This document shows positions 1 through 17,760 of a stretch of DNA of 64,000 bases, in pieces. Source of the stretch: Epiperipatus broadwayi (lineage: Eukaryota; Onychophora; Udeonychophora; Euonychophora; Peripatidae); NCBI GenBank assembly GCA_028023455.1, contig JAQFVV010012498.1, forward strand, positions 3,562,797-3,626,796, given 5' to 3'. Both the position numbers and the translations under genes were made by a program. Each line of letters begins with the position of its first letter. Within the stretch, counting starts at the first letter, position 1. The notes below the pieces were generated by a model that did not search any database, was not told the DNA's origin, and was given only the letters and a program-made list of their open reading frames with translations.

Positions 1-159
1 CTGCCCTCTCTCTAATTATTGTACAAGTAAAAAATCAATATATGTGACATTGAAAGTCTAGTAATAGAAGGGGGGCAGTCCATTCTAAATGCTGATTGGC
101 TGATGATTATTTGGTCAAAAAAGATCGCTGATAAATAATTTTCACCGCTGAAAATGAAA

Positions 160-520
160 ATATATGTTTTAGAGTGGTTTTTTTATTATTTTTCGTACAT
201 ATTATAAATTATTTTCATAAAATATGCTGAAAATATAGTTATTTTACAAAAATAGTTAGTTTTATTAAAAAATTGTATACTTTACATGGACATAAATTGA
301 AAAAGAATCCAGTGAATAGCAATAATTTTGACATCGTCAAAAGTTTGGATTGCCTGAAACTGTTTATTTGATTTTCAAATAAAAATTAATGTTTTAGAAT
401 TTTTTGGCATTTATTTACATATTATAATGTATTTTGGTAAAATATGCTGAAAATATTATTATTTTTAGAAAAATAGCAAGATTTTATAAATAAATTCTTA
501 ACTTTTATAATAATGTAAAT
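160..520. repeat. Diverged direct duplication, about 220 bp apart
   Basis: The segment near 165-290 recurs near 385-510. Both copies hold the same 18-base core ending in ATGCTGAAAATAT (from 219 and 439) inside similar A+T-rich flanks. The period is about 220 bp. No coding potential is seen. The sequence before and after it (1-1100) is otherwise A+T-rich with nothing recognised. Confidence 0.5.
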
Positions 521-1099
521 TGAGGATGGAAATCAATGATGTTTGCATCACTTGTAATTTGCTATGATCTTTTTTTTTTGATTTTTTCTGCTATCAAATA
601 TTTTTATAATTATAAATAAAAATTTATTTTTGAAAAAGCTTTCATTTACTTTCATACCTGACAAATTATTAATATACTTTTTACAAATGAAACTAAAATG
701 AATATAATATTAAAAGATGAATATATTTTTATGGCTGAGTTTGTTAAATGACTAATCAAACTTTAGAATTTTTAATTCCCTCAGCCAATAGTAAATTGTA
801 CAATTAAGAGCAATTGAATGGTTAATTGGTAATTATAAAAAGATAGTTAATAATATATTATAATAAAATTTTATATAATTGTTATGCCGAAATAATTTTG
901 TTCATTCTTTGCTAATAGTACACATTTTAATACATAGTAATAAAAGGGATTTATAAACGAATACCAATATTAACTATTAATTAATATATATCTGCTATAA
1001 CTTCCAAATACATTATTTAATATTGTGTATATAGTACTGTAATCCAATTGGATTGATATTTATTTAGTATATAATAAATATTATTAATAAATTTTAACT

Positions 1100-1560
1100 T
1101 TATTCAGTATAGATTTTGAATTATTCCATTAGTAGAGCTAAAATAAAAGTATTACTTAAATGTATTCCATTACAGATTTGGTTTGTTTAATTTGTGTGGC
1201 TCTATTAATTTTGTATTTATATTATTACATATTTGTTTCTGTATAATTTATACTGCTTCAGATTTTGGCTTTACTCAATTCCTAGAGCATATAAGAGTTA
1301 ACATTCCCTTATGAACAATTTGTTTTGTTACAGATTTTAGCATTCATACATGTTAGTATGTAATTATAATAAATAGATTAATTAAACCTTTTCTCATTTT
1401 ATACTGTTACATATTTAGCTGGTTGAAAGACTTGGGGTATTAACAAGAGGAATTCTCATGGTCTCATTTTTCTTCTGTTACGGATTTGGCATCCAAAGTT
1501 AGGTCATGTAACATAATGCATTTTTCTTGTTCATTATTATACTGTTACTATAGAGATAGT
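1100..1560. repeat. Diverged minisatellite, about 75-bp unit
   Basis: A motif close to CTGTTACAGATTTGGC recurs near 1170, 1257, 1328, 1407, 1478 and 1545. Spacing is about 70-87 bp and T-rich sequence lies between copies. This is an old, imperfect tandem array of roughly six units. It ends at the GA-rich tract at 1561-1602. Confidence 0.5.
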
Positions 1561-1602
1561 ATAAAGAGAGAGAAAGAGAGACAAAGAGAGAAAGAGAGAT
1601 AA
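1561..1602. repeat. GA-rich simple repeat
   Basis: Purine-rich GAGAGAAAGAGAG-type low-complexity DNA, about 40 bp. Confidence 0.8.
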
Positions 1603-5737
<4,135 letters not shown>

Positions 5738-5746
5738 TATTATGTA

Positions 5747-6230
5747 GATACAATAAACAATTAAAATTGTCAGTGCAAGCTAAATCATGCTATATCAAAA
5801 GTATTTGTCTGATTTATGTTATGTTTAAATCTATGTGTTACTTTAAATTAGGTTAGATAAATAACATTGCTGTTACCATGTGGCATGTTTTTAATTTGTA
5901 TGGACCGTTTTAATTGTCTGTTCCTGATTTTACTGTAGCTGAAAATTTATCCAGATTATTTGTGAATGAATATATATATATAACTGTAGCTGAAAATTTA
6001 TCCAGATTATTTGTGAATGAATATATATATATATATATTCATTCACAAATAATCTGGATAAACATGGTAACAGCAATATTATTTACCTGACCTAATTTAA
6101 AGTAACACATAGATTTAAACATAACATAAATCAGACAAATACTTTTGATATAGCATGATTTAGCTTGCACGGACAATTTTAATTGTTTATTGTCTGGTTA
6201 CAATATAGCAGAAAATTTATTTAGATTATT
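5747..6230. repeat. Foldback repeat with internal 51-bp duplication and (TA)n apex
   Basis: Arm 5749-5882 is the reverse complement of about 6062-6195, with only a handful of mismatches over roughly 133 bp. Inside, a unit starting ACTGTAGCTGAAAATTTATC is tandemly duplicated (5932 and 5983, period 51). Each copy ends in a (TA)n run. The second copy forms a perfect 24-nt hairpin with 6039-6062, with the (TA)n run at its tip. A further diverged copy of the inner unit lies at about 6195-6230. No open frame is associated. Confidence 0.85.
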
Positions 6231-6764
6231 AAAAGAAAAAATTCCCAATACTTCAATATTTACATGGGATAAATTCATATTCATTTATTAATATAACAAT
6301 TCCCGCTGCAAAAAATTAAAAAAAGGTGAATATATACATACATATTGTAATGGATGTCTACAACACCCCATCAATAATCAACACGCGACATAAAACCCAA
6401 TCTAAATTCAAGCCCATGGTAATAATGTTATTTAGTAAATGATAGAATCAAGTAATGTTAGAGCACATAACTTCTATTAATTAATGAACACAATCTAATA
6501 TTTAAAGCGACCCATAAACAAATGTTAAAACAAAAGTTAAACCTAACCAATCGATGAGATATCATGATATACAACAGATCAAATGAATAAACTTAATCAA
6601 ATAATAATAATAAAAAAAAAATATATACAATATTAAAATAAAGAAAACTCAATATTTATTTTATTACCTTTTCTTACGATTTTATTTTAACAAACTACTT
6701 ATGGTAATGCTTAACCAAAAATGATGTTAACAATAAAATTAAAAAAAATAGGCATAAACTTACT
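6231..6764. other. A+T-rich DNA without recognised features
   Basis: Nothing recognised. A somewhat more complex patch lies at 6350-6420 but shows no motif I can assign. Confidence 0.5.
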
Positions 6765-9440
6765 ATATCATCATCAACAATTATCAATCCACTGCAGGAT
6801 GAAGGTCTCTCCAAGTTCAATCCATCTTTTCCTATCTTCATCTTCTCTACTCCAAATCACCCCTGCACCCTTTCTTATTTGATCCATCAATCTCACATGT
6901 GGTCTCTTCCTGGGTCTTTAGAATCTCTCGGAATCCAGTTTAAAATTTCAATTGTCCATCTATTATCATCTCTTCTAGCAATATGTCTAGCCCAACTCCA
7001 CTTCAGTGTTTTAACTTTTTCAATGAGGTCAGTAACACCTGTTTGTTCTCTTACCCATACATTGCATTTTCGATCTCTCCTTGTTACTCCCAATATGCAT
7101 CTCTCCATGCTTCATTGAGTGGTCTGAAGTCTCTGTATTGATCTTCTATTAAGTGATCAAGTCTCAGATCCATAAGTAAGAACTGGAAAAACACATTTAT
7201 TAAAAACCTTCCTTTTCAAACACATAGACATATTTTCTTTTAGTATAAAGTTATATCTACCAAAAGCACTCCAACCAAGTTTAATTCTATAATTAATTTT
7301 ATCCATTATGTTTCCATCTGTATTAATAATCTAACCAAAGTATTTGTAACTGTTAACTTCTTCTAACTCATTGTAATTAATCTTTATTTTCATATTTTGA
7401 GAAAAGCTATTAAACATTACTTTATTTTTTTTAACATTTATCTTTAGTCCTACTTTCCTACTTTCATCTGATAACTCCTGTAACATTTCCTGTAACTCTA
7501 AAGCATTATTTGCAAAAAACAACTACATCATCTGCAAAATCTAAATGACTTAAATAATCTCCATTTACTTTCACTCCTTTAGCTTCCCATTTTAATCCAC
7601 AAAGTACTTCTTGCAGCACTGCTGTAAAAAGTTTTGGAGATAAGGAGTCACCCTGCTTAACCCTTTTCAATGTTGATTTTCCTACTATCATTATGTAATC
7701 TAATTGTTGCTGTTGCATTTTTATAAATATTTCTTAAAATATGACAATATCCTGGATCTACACCTTGATGACCAAATGCTTTAATCACTGAAGAAATGTT
7801 TATAGAATCAAATACCTTTTCATAACCTACAAATTCTAAGAATAATGACAACTCATATTCATTTGTCCTTTCTATAACTTCTCTCAATACCTGGATATGA
7901 TCTACTGTACTAAAATCACTTTTAAATCCAGCCTGTTCTCTTCATTGGTAAAAATCCAGTGTTTTCTGTAGACAAGTTGTAATTATCTTAGTAAAAATTT
8001 TGTATAAAACTGATAATAGGCTGATGTGTCTGTAATTTCTAATATCTTCTTTATCACCTTTTTAAAATATTAATACTAATACTGCATTTTTTTAATCATC
8101 TGGTACATCTTTACCATTTAGACATTTTGTATATAACTTTGCTAAAAAAATTTCTATTTCTTCACCTGCTTCTTTTAATATATCAATTATAATTCCATCA
8201 TTACCTGGAGCCTTCCCTTTCTACATAAATTTAATTGCATGTCTCACTTCCTCATTCAAAATTCTGGGCAATTCGGAAGACATAATAGGTATAGGAGGCA
8301 CTTCTTTCTTTATTACTATATAATTCTTGATAGAAGTCTTCTACACATTTCATGATGTCATCTCTCTTTTCAGTAATAATGCCATCTTTTTTTCTTATTG
8401 CAGATATAAATTTCCTACCAATACCAAAACGTTGTTTTACACCTTTTAGATCTTTATTTTCTTCTAAAGATTTCCTTGCTAGTTCACAATTATGCTTTCT
8501 TATAGCATTTTCAACTCTTTTCCGCACCATTTTACAAAATTCAAGATATTCAATCTTTTTTAATGCATCATTGTTGTATATCCTTATATTCCTTCTTTTC
8601 TTTATAAATTCTCTAGTCTCAGCAGAAGTTTTATTGGTCAATTGCTGCTTTTTTCTACCACCTATCTTTCTTGCAGTTTTTAAAAGTGTATCAGTTATTT
8701 TCCTATTAATGTCATTCAAATCTGAATCATGTTAAAAATCTACTAATACTTGAAACCGATTTGTAAGTTCTAATTAAAATTCATTAGAATGTTTTTGAAG
8801 ATTAGGAATATCAACTGTAAATATTGTTTTTCTTAATAATTTTTGTCTCGCTAGTTTTGCATTAGCATGTATCTTACATCTTACTAATCAATGATCACAT
8901 CCTGTGTTAAATTTATTAAGAACATTACAATCTTGAAATATGTATTTTCTGTTAGACAAAATATAATCTGATTCTGCTGTACCTTCATTTGAATGCTTCC
9001 ATGTCCATTTCCCTTTAACATTTTTCTCAAAAAAAGAATTTGTAATATAAAGTTTTTCTTTTTTGCAAACTCCACAGGTCTATGTCCTCTTTCATTTCTA
9101 TTACCATAACCATAATTATCTAGAGCATTTTCATCTTTCATTTGTTTACCAATTCTAGCTTTAAAGTCTCCCATAACAATTTTAAAATGTTGTTTACTCT
9201 GATCAAAAGCTTTTTGTACATCCATATAAAAATCTTCTACTACTTCATCACTATGGGACATAAACCTGAATTATCTGCATTTGGTATCTGCTATTAAGTT
9301 GTAAAACTAATCTTGCCACTCTGTTCGATACACCATCAATCTCCACAATGTTATTCTTTCATTTTTTTATTTATAATAAATTCTACTTCACTTATATTTC
9401 CAATATTTGTGTCTTTGTATTAGAGTATATGTCCACTTTT
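6765..9440 (-). pseudogene. Decayed RTE-like non-LTR retrotransposon (APE endonuclease plus reverse transcriptase)
   Basis: Read on the minus strand, this is a LINE polyprotein broken into several frames. The 5' end (about 9440-8884) keeps apurinic-type endonuclease signatures: a LINSRYQMQII-like core followed by MGDFKARIGKQ, the usual GDFNAKIG motif with N changed to K. A basic linker follows (8719-8252). Then come reverse transcriptase pieces: YEKVFDS near 7830, RVKQGDSLSPKLF near 7670 and HLDFADDVVVF near 7540. The C-terminal domain lies at 7108-6893. Frameshifts and stops separate the pieces, so it is dead. It ends in a short GATGATGATATA-type tail rather than poly(A), which suits the RTE group. 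The copy at 29755-31672 is closely related but lacks the endonuclease. Confidence 0.9.
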
Positions 9441-9797
9441 TAAATCAATTGTTTAAAAATGAACTTTTTGTTGAAACAGTAGAAAAAACCTTTTTCCTGA
9501 GTAAAAGAAAAAAATCCATCATTCCCTGCATAAAGAACTTAAAAAATTTTTTAAAGGTTCATATCAACTGGTTCAAATTTATAGTACTGCTAAAAAAATA
9601 TTTTTCTACAATTTGAGAGTGTGAGTAGAAATATTTACTTCTAAAACAATTTGGAAAAAAAAATTCGGAAAGTAATAATCTGCAAACAAAATAAAACATC
9701 CGAATCTTTAAAAAGGAAAAAAAAAACCCATTGATTTCTTGCTATAAATTTTGGAAATTAAAACTAAAACATACAATAGCAAAAAAAAATATTAACA
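9441..9797. other. A+T-rich DNA, 5' flank of the LINE remnant
   Basis: Very A-rich on the plus strand. A 69-codon frame at 9407-9616 overlaps the LINE end and looks like chance. The exact 5' boundary of the LINE cannot be set by eye. Confidence 0.4.
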
Positions 9798-10151
9798 TTG
9801 TTCCAATTAACTTCATCTAAATTTTTTTTATATATTATTGACAAAACCAATCATACATTGCTAATTGCAGAAGGGAACTATCATGGAAGAAAAGTCTTCA
9901 TCCACAGAGCTAGAAATTGTCAAGACCAACATGGAATTCTCTTATCTCTATACATCTCGATTGATAAACAACACAATGATCCATCAAAAATTTTTTTTTA
10001 TTCCTCACTTCAAAACTTCAGGTTGAAGGTTTCCATCAGATATTCAAATTCTAAACTATGCATAAAGGAATTTCCATGGATTATAAAGATAAGCCATCAG
10101 AACCTTATCCACACAAATTGTGAAGTCTGTCTGCAAAGTTGGCAACATTAA
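9798..10151 (+). CDS. Unrecognised 117-codon open frame
   Basis: An open frame of 117 codons with more even base use than its surroundings. It includes a stretch reading HGRKVFIHRARN and two cysteines near the C-terminus. I do not recognise a family. No splice signals, poly(A) signal or partner exon could be tied to it. The listed start may not be an ATG. It could be a fragment of a decayed transposon, or chance. In DNA with this stop frequency, 117 open codons are unusual but not decisive. Confidence 0.2.
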   Translation: MFQLTSSKFFLYIIDKTNHTLLIAEGNYHGRKVFIHRARNCQDQHGILLSLYISIDKQHNDPSKIFFYSSLQNFRLKVSIRYSNSKLCIKEFPWIIKISHQNLIHTNCEVCLQSWQH

Positions 10152-11570
10152 TATTTAATTATTCATACATTCAGTGTAATAAGTTATTTTCTTTATTTTA
10201 ATAGACAACTAAACAACTTAAATTAAATTTATGAAATTCATAATAAAAATAAGGTCAGTCCTATGGCTAGATAAAGTTTATAAGATATAATCTTGAATAT
10301 AAAGTAATCTGATCATTGTGAATTAAAAAGGTAAGATGTTACCTAAGATATGTATCAACTACATATTTATATATGTATAACATACACACATTTATTAATT
10401 ATTTATTTTAAAATTTATGTTAATTATTAATACCTTTTAAAATGTTTTCTTTTTTTTTTTTGCATATTTTTACATGTTAAACTTATGTCTCATTTATCAC
10501 ATATACATCATATATAACAAGGGGGTTTATTAAACCATCAGATGGTTCATGTATGAGGTCAACATGGAAAACATTGGTATAAACTAAATGTAAATGAAAG
10601 ATAACCACAGGTATCTAAATGAGATTCCTTAATTTGGTTGTAAACTTTTTACTCCAAATATTAATTCATGTATATATGTTTATTAAATTTATTTAAACAT
10701 TAAAACATGTTTCTTAGCTTATTTTTATGTAGTTAAATCCTGATAAGTTATATTCTCATACACATATAATGATCATTAGTTTCATGTATATAATATACTA
10801 TACCCATTCCCGTTAATAAGCATTATTTATGTTACAGTTATAATGAACTTGATGATACAAACATTCTATAAATCTGAGAATCATATATATCTCCCTCAGT
10901 TCGAAACCTGAAATAACGGGAGTAAAGTACAATATGTAGGTGAAAAGCTAAGGTTAGAATTAGCAGTTGTTTAAATCTTTCTCTTCTCCCTTAAATTTGA
11001 AGTTATGTAAGAAGTTATGCATGAAGGTAAACAATAAATATACATACTTTCTATGCATCAGAAGAGACCAATACATCTCTGTGCATACCACAGTTAGACT
11101 GTCCCATTACAATATATTTATCAGTCAATATTTTAAAAGTCATATAAGTAAATCATATGTTACTTTAATCATTTCTATGATGATGAAAAATTTCCACTCT
11201 ATACATGACACATGTTTTGGATTCAATCATACATGAACAAACAAGCTTTAAAGAAGATGAACACCCCATCAAGCATAGCAACTTAATTTTTGTTAAATAC
11301 CCATAATATGTTCTCCTTGATATTAAAGTTTGAATTATTAATTTGTAATATTGAAATATCCTTATATCCAAAAAAATTCCTCACTTCTGTAAAGCTGAAG
11401 AACATGTCTAATTGTCTTATGATTTCCTTAATCTATTTTATGCTATAAAATATTTTTATACAAAAGATTTAATGTATTTATAATATAGTGAGAGATTAGA
11501 AGTGTCTCACATATAAACTTGACAAAGTAATAGCACTATATACAATTAATTTGAGTTATTTATATAATAA
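10152..11570. other. A+T-rich DNA without recognised features
   Basis: Short open frames at 10967-11236 (plus) and 11165-11371 (minus) resemble no known protein. A 15-nt palindrome AACCATCAGATGGTT lies at about 10533. Nothing else is assigned. Confidence 0.5.
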
Positions 11571-11768
<198 letters not shown>

Positions 11769-11784
11769 CACATCATCATCATCA

Positions 11785-13059
11785 GCAGAAGCAGCAAATG
11801 ACTATAATAATGTGATATTTAACCCCAAAAAGAAAACAAAAAAATAAGTTTTAATCTAGAAACTTAAGCTTGCAAACCCATCACTCTATTACACTACTTT
11901 ACAGAATGTCATTATAAATAAATACATTTTCTTTTAACTTGTTAAATGCAGTACAAAATACATCAAAATTTATCTTGCATTTAAAATCTATTATAACACA
12001 GACATTATCAAACTCAAAACCAATCAAGCTAAAAGTTGCAGCTTTTTTAAAGCAATATCTGTTATGATAATTATAAATATCGTAGATAAACAAAAGTTGT
12101 TATAAGTTACATTTAAAACACTAAAAATATTTTGCAAATCTTTCTTTTAATTGGAAAAAATAATACAATCGTCTGAATACTGTAAATTAAGAATACAGAA
12201 AAAATAAAAAAATTACATTTTATTTTAATCAGTTTTAAATAAAATAACTTCACCTCAAACCTAAATTTTACTTTAATGTTTACATTATAATGCCATTTCT
12301 AAATTATCTCAAGAACATCAATTATCATAATAGAAAACATTTTTGTTTAACATATTTTCATATAAATATCTCACATTAGCCATATTCATTAAAACAATCT
12401 TTTTATACTTCATAGAGAAACTTTATAATATGAATAAACATTAGATAAAAGGTAGAAAATGTCAGATATTCATAACCTTTTTTAATTACCTGAATAAAAT
12501 ACCTTATCAAATTATTAAATCCTCTATCTACATTATAATAACATATGGATCATGAACTCTGTCTGAGCCATGTTGGGATGTAATTTGTGTACTGGGTACT
12601 CAAGATTAAATAAATCAATGCTAACAATAATTCTTTTCAAGATGGAAATAATAGCATTTATTGAACATAATCACATATTAATCTACAATTTTGTATCAAT
12701 GCAATCTGATTACAAGTTCTTCTGACATCTTCCTATTTAAACATAATAAACAAAATTAAATATATTCAGACTATTGCCATAACCATTTATCATCATCAAT
12801 TTTCAAAATTTGAATACTAAAATTATGATCCCATGCAATAACATTCATGGAGTGATTGTATTTACCTAGCAATCATCACTCTTACTTATTCATCTTGTCT
12901 AATCATAGAAATAATATTGGTTAGAGTGTATGACTACTTCAACAACTTTTGCTCTACTTTCTGGATTTGAAAACTGATTTGTTTTGCATAATTTGAACTA
13001 TTTTCTGTATATTAGATGACCTATAATAACATGCATATGTAAAAAAAAGACAATTGGAT
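11785..13059. other. A+T-rich DNA without recognised features
   Basis: Nothing recognised apart from a patch of higher complexity at 12540-12610. Confidence 0.5.
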
Positions 13060-13175
13060 TATTTCTTGAGGTTCATAAGAAGTTTGAGATTCAGAAGTAC
13101 CCAGTACTGGAATCAATCTGAGAAACTTACTTTCCAGAGTCTGACATTATCCTATTGCACTGATCCATGCAGGCA
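13060..13175 (-). repeat. tRNA-derived SINE-like copy 1
   Basis: On the minus strand this resembles a decayed tRNA gene. There is an A-box-like stretch GATCAGTGCAATAGGATAAT (13166 down to 13146). A B-box-like CAGATTGATTCC (13120 to 13109) follows at tRNA-like spacing, and then a tail in common with the copy at 15926-16040. The shared non-tRNA tail marks it as a SINE rather than a tRNA gene. Confidence 0.55.
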
Positions 13176-13503
13176 CATATATAAATAAATTGTATGTTAT
13201 GCAGTTAGATTGAAAATTAAGTGAAGAATGGGAATAACAATTGCTATTAAATTTTCAAATAACAATGTACTGAAATAAATAACTCTGAAAATGTAATTTG
13301 AACCAAATTTAAATCACATTGCTTTTCATGCCAATAGATTAAATTACCTTTATATGGTGGGTATATCTTTGGACACATATTTACCCATTTATAGTATAAC
13401 TATTTGCAAATATCACAGGCTGAGTTTAATATTTTCCATATTAAATAGGTTATGAGGTAATTTTTTTAAAAAAAAATACTATTTAGTAACTTATAAAAAT
13501 ATC

Positions 13504-13534
<31 letters not shown>
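13504..13534. repeat. (TA)n(TG)n microsatellite
   Basis: Nine TA units run into seven TG units. A second short (TA)n run lies at about 13734-13750. Confidence 0.9.
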
Positions 13535-13564
13535 AAAAATGTTGTACAAATGAAAATGAAATTA

Positions 13565-14076
13565 TTATAAAATCTTGCAAAAGGAAAAAGGTTAAAAATA
13601 ATAATGAAAAGTTTACATTTTTATGTATATATTATCAATTAAATGATCACATATTTAATTTCCATACAGAAAAAGTTTATGAGATATTTTTGAAATTTAT
13701 TTTGTTGAGCATCCCTTAAATATTCAGTACCCATATATATATATATATATTCACAATTCATTAAATTTTATATTAGCAGCCTGTCTATTTATCAAAGGTT
13801 GCTTTCCATTTTTTATTAACATAGCTTCTTTAATTTTATGTTTATTAGTATTTATTTCAATACACAAAATCTTAACTTTATTAAAATCAAAATCAAAACC
13901 ATATTAAATTATGGTAAATATTTGTTTTTGAAATATTTTTACTGTATTAATTAATGTATTGTTTTGAATAATTATATATGATAATTAAAAATATAAAATC
14001 TTACAAAAGGAAAAAATAATCAAATAATGATGAAAAGTTTACCATTTATTAACATATTATCAATTAAATGATAGCA
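13565..14076. repeat. Direct repeat pair of about 90 bp
   Basis: About 13568-13652 and 13992-14072 are similar in the same orientation. Both read through AAAATCTT, CAAAAGGAAAAA, ATGAAAAGTTTA and ATATTATCAATTAAATGAT. The spacing is about 424 bp. Confidence 0.6.
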
Positions 14077-15282
<1,206 letters not shown>

Positions 15283-15925
15283 CAAGTACATAAAATTGTA
15301 CTTAAAATATATGTGAATTTTATATAAGTTAAAACTTTTATTTCATCACTGAAAATTAGCTCATCAGTAAAAGTCAAATGCAATCTCTATTTTGCCTTTA
15401 TATTACAATAAAAATATTCATTTATTTTTTACTGCTTTGTGATCTATACATCACTTCTCACTCAGCCTATTTGTTAAGTCAAAATTGATTTCCAATCTTG
15501 AACCTGTTCAAATATTTCAGAATTTCTGAAATAAATATTTAAGTGTAAATAATATTATATGCTTGTTTTCATTTTACAGTAACACATTTTGTGATTGGAC
15601 TTATTATCCAAAATCATAAATAACTTCCATTGTATCTACTACATTCTTAGTCACTTACTTTATTTTTCCCTTTTATTTAATGCATACATTTTGCCACTTC
15701 TTTTCTATGACTTTTTCACTCTGTATCTGTTATATAATGCATAAAAATTTTGTTTATGACATTTTTTTTGGAAATAAAAAAATGATAATACTGATAGTTC
15801 ATACTTTTAAACTATATTCTGAAACTTAGTTAACAATTATGATTTCAACCAAAGATTCAGTGAAGTTTATTTAAAAAATATTTTTACATTTAATCAAAAA
15901 CAATAACAAAAGTCACATGGCTTTC

Positions 15926-16040
15926 TTTCTTGGGAGTTCATAAGAATTTCAAGTGTCAGAACTGCAAATATACCAGAATTGATACTGGGAAATTCTGATC
16001 ACAAGTTGGACATTCTACCAACTGCACCAATCCATGTAGA
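15926..16040 (-). repeat. tRNA-derived SINE-like copy 2
   Basis: The minus strand reads GGTGCAGTTGGTAGAATGTC (A-box region, 16033 down to about 16009), then a B-box-like GTATCAATTC near 15975-15988. The tail ends in CTTATGAACTCCCAAG and matches the tail of the copy at 13060-13175. Two copies sharing both a tRNA-like head and an unrelated tail are typical of a SINE family. Confidence 0.6.
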
Positions 16041-16829
16041 TAAAAAAATTAATAATTTTGAAGCTATTCCATTTCTGCAATAGTTTAAAGTCTTCTTCAA
16101 ATATTCAATTAGTTTCTGATATTTTAAAAATTACAATATGTTTAATTTTATAATATTGGTTATTTTTATTGAAATTTAATAACTGTTTTAATGTATTATT
16201 AAAAGCAATCATCTGATTATTTTCATCATTATTCATATGGGGCCATATAGTTCCTTCTCTGTTTACTAGAAATATCACTATTTTTATATACAAAAAGTGC
16301 TATAAATTTATTTAATGCAATAATGATATTTTTTAGAAACACATATTACTTCCAGTGTGCCAAAGAGAAAGAAAGTAAACATGATTAGCAAATGACTGTA
16401 TTTTCTTTAAATTTTTAGTTTATAATAAATTATATCTTCTTGTCTTCTTTTTAGACCCCTACATTGTGTCTAATGCATTAAATAAATGTTAATATTCTAT
16501 CAGAAATAATGATCCATAATTTTGATAATTATATTTAATATGGAATCACAACAAGAAATCACTCAAAATTCTTCTATTAATGAAATTGAGAATATATAAT
16601 CTCACATCTAAACTATTATCAAAATCACCCTTTCTTTTATTTTTGCTGTAATATCTTATATAAATCCAATTTGTCTGAACCACTTTGAACACTTTTTACA
16701 AAAAACTTTTATGGTACATATATACACATACACTTACATTTTGACTGTCCTGTAGTCTTCTTCAGAGCCAGTTTACTTTAGTTTTCGAAAAAAAAAATAT
16801 TTTAATTTTTTTTGTAAATAATGATGTTT

Positions 16830-16832
<3 letters not shown>
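16041..16832. other. A+T-rich DNA without recognised features
   Basis: Nothing recognised. A 62-codon minus frame at 16105-16293 looks like noise. Confidence 0.5.

Positions 16833-16875
<43 letters not shown>
16833..16875. repeat. (TA)n microsatellite
   Basis: About 21 TA units just upstream of a foldback repeat. Confidence 0.97.
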
Positions 16876-16878
<3 letters not shown>

Positions 16879-16934
16879 CAAATAAAATACTTGTTAATTA
16901 AAAACTATTGTAATAACAATAAAAATAATAGTAA

Positions 16935-17347
16935 TTAACTATTATATACAGTCTTTCAACCTGCAGAAGTATTTTCAGTTAATTCCTTAACATGCGTCAA
17001 CTGATGTTAAATTAAAAAACAAAAAGGAAGCAAACATTATCAACTCAAATACCATGAATCCCAAATTTTAATGTTAGCAGTTTATCTATTAATTAAATTC
17101 ATTTTATTTCTATTTTTTTCATGAAGAGAGAAAACATAATAAAAGAAAAAATTAAGGAGACAATTTTAATAAACAGAAATAAAATGAATTTATTAATAGA
17201 CAAGCCACAAACATTAAAATTCAGGATGCATGGGATTTGAGTTGATGATGTTTAATTCATTTTTGGTTTTTGAATGGCAGTTGGAACAGGTTAAGGAATT
17301 AACAGAAAGTACTTCTGAGGATTGAAAGACTGTACATAATAGTTATT
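16935..17347. repeat. Foldback repeat, family B copy 1
   Basis: Arm about 16935-17120 is the imperfect reverse complement of about 17165-17347. The outer ends carry ACTATTAT-ACAGTCTTTCAA, CTGCAGAAGTA and GTTAATTCCTTAAC, mirrored at the far end. The same end sequence and an inner block occur in the palindrome at 49777-50140, so this is a dispersed family. No transposase frame is present. Confidence 0.75.
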
Positions 17348-17405
17348 TATATCTTTATGTTTATATATATATATATATAATGTTTTCATGGTTGTATGAT
17401 GTATG

Positions 17406-17690
17406 TAAATTATAGTTTTTGGGCTGAACTGTGTATTATTTTCCATTTCATACTGATATTTCGACGAACTAGCATCCGCCATTATCAAAGTTAACTTTTG
17501 AAAGAAAAATCATTAGATCTCAAACAACAACATGACTCAATGTGAGATGATGCACTAAGTCATGTTATTGTTTGAGATCTAACAATTTTTCTTTCAAAAG
17601 TTAACCTTGATAATGGCGGATGCTAGTCCGTCGAAATATCAGTATGAAATGGAAAATAATACATGGTTCAGCCCAAAAACTATTAATTTA
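17406..17690. repeat. Foldback repeat with a short ATG-led frame in each arm
   Basis: Arm 17406-17540 is a close reverse complement of about 17562-17690. Each arm carries an ATG followed by the same open stretch, MADAS-SKYQYEMENN and on to FSPKTI. It reads outward on the minus strand in the left arm and on the plus strand in the right arm. The copies differ at a few positions, including Ser versus Pro at residue 6. I do not recognise the peptide. It may be the first exon of a transposon or host gene caught in the palindrome. A (TA)n tract follows the right arm. Confidence 0.8.

Positions 17691-17692
<2 letters not shown>

Positions 17693-17757
<65 letters not shown>
17693..17757. repeat. (TA)n microsatellite
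   Basis: About 32 TA units directly after the foldback arm. Confidence 0.97.

Positions 17758-17760
<3 letters not shown>

Noticed and set aside
8352-8735. 127-codon plus-strand frame
   Set aside because: It is the antisense of the LINE linker region; the minus-strand reading matches the related LINE at 29802-31670.
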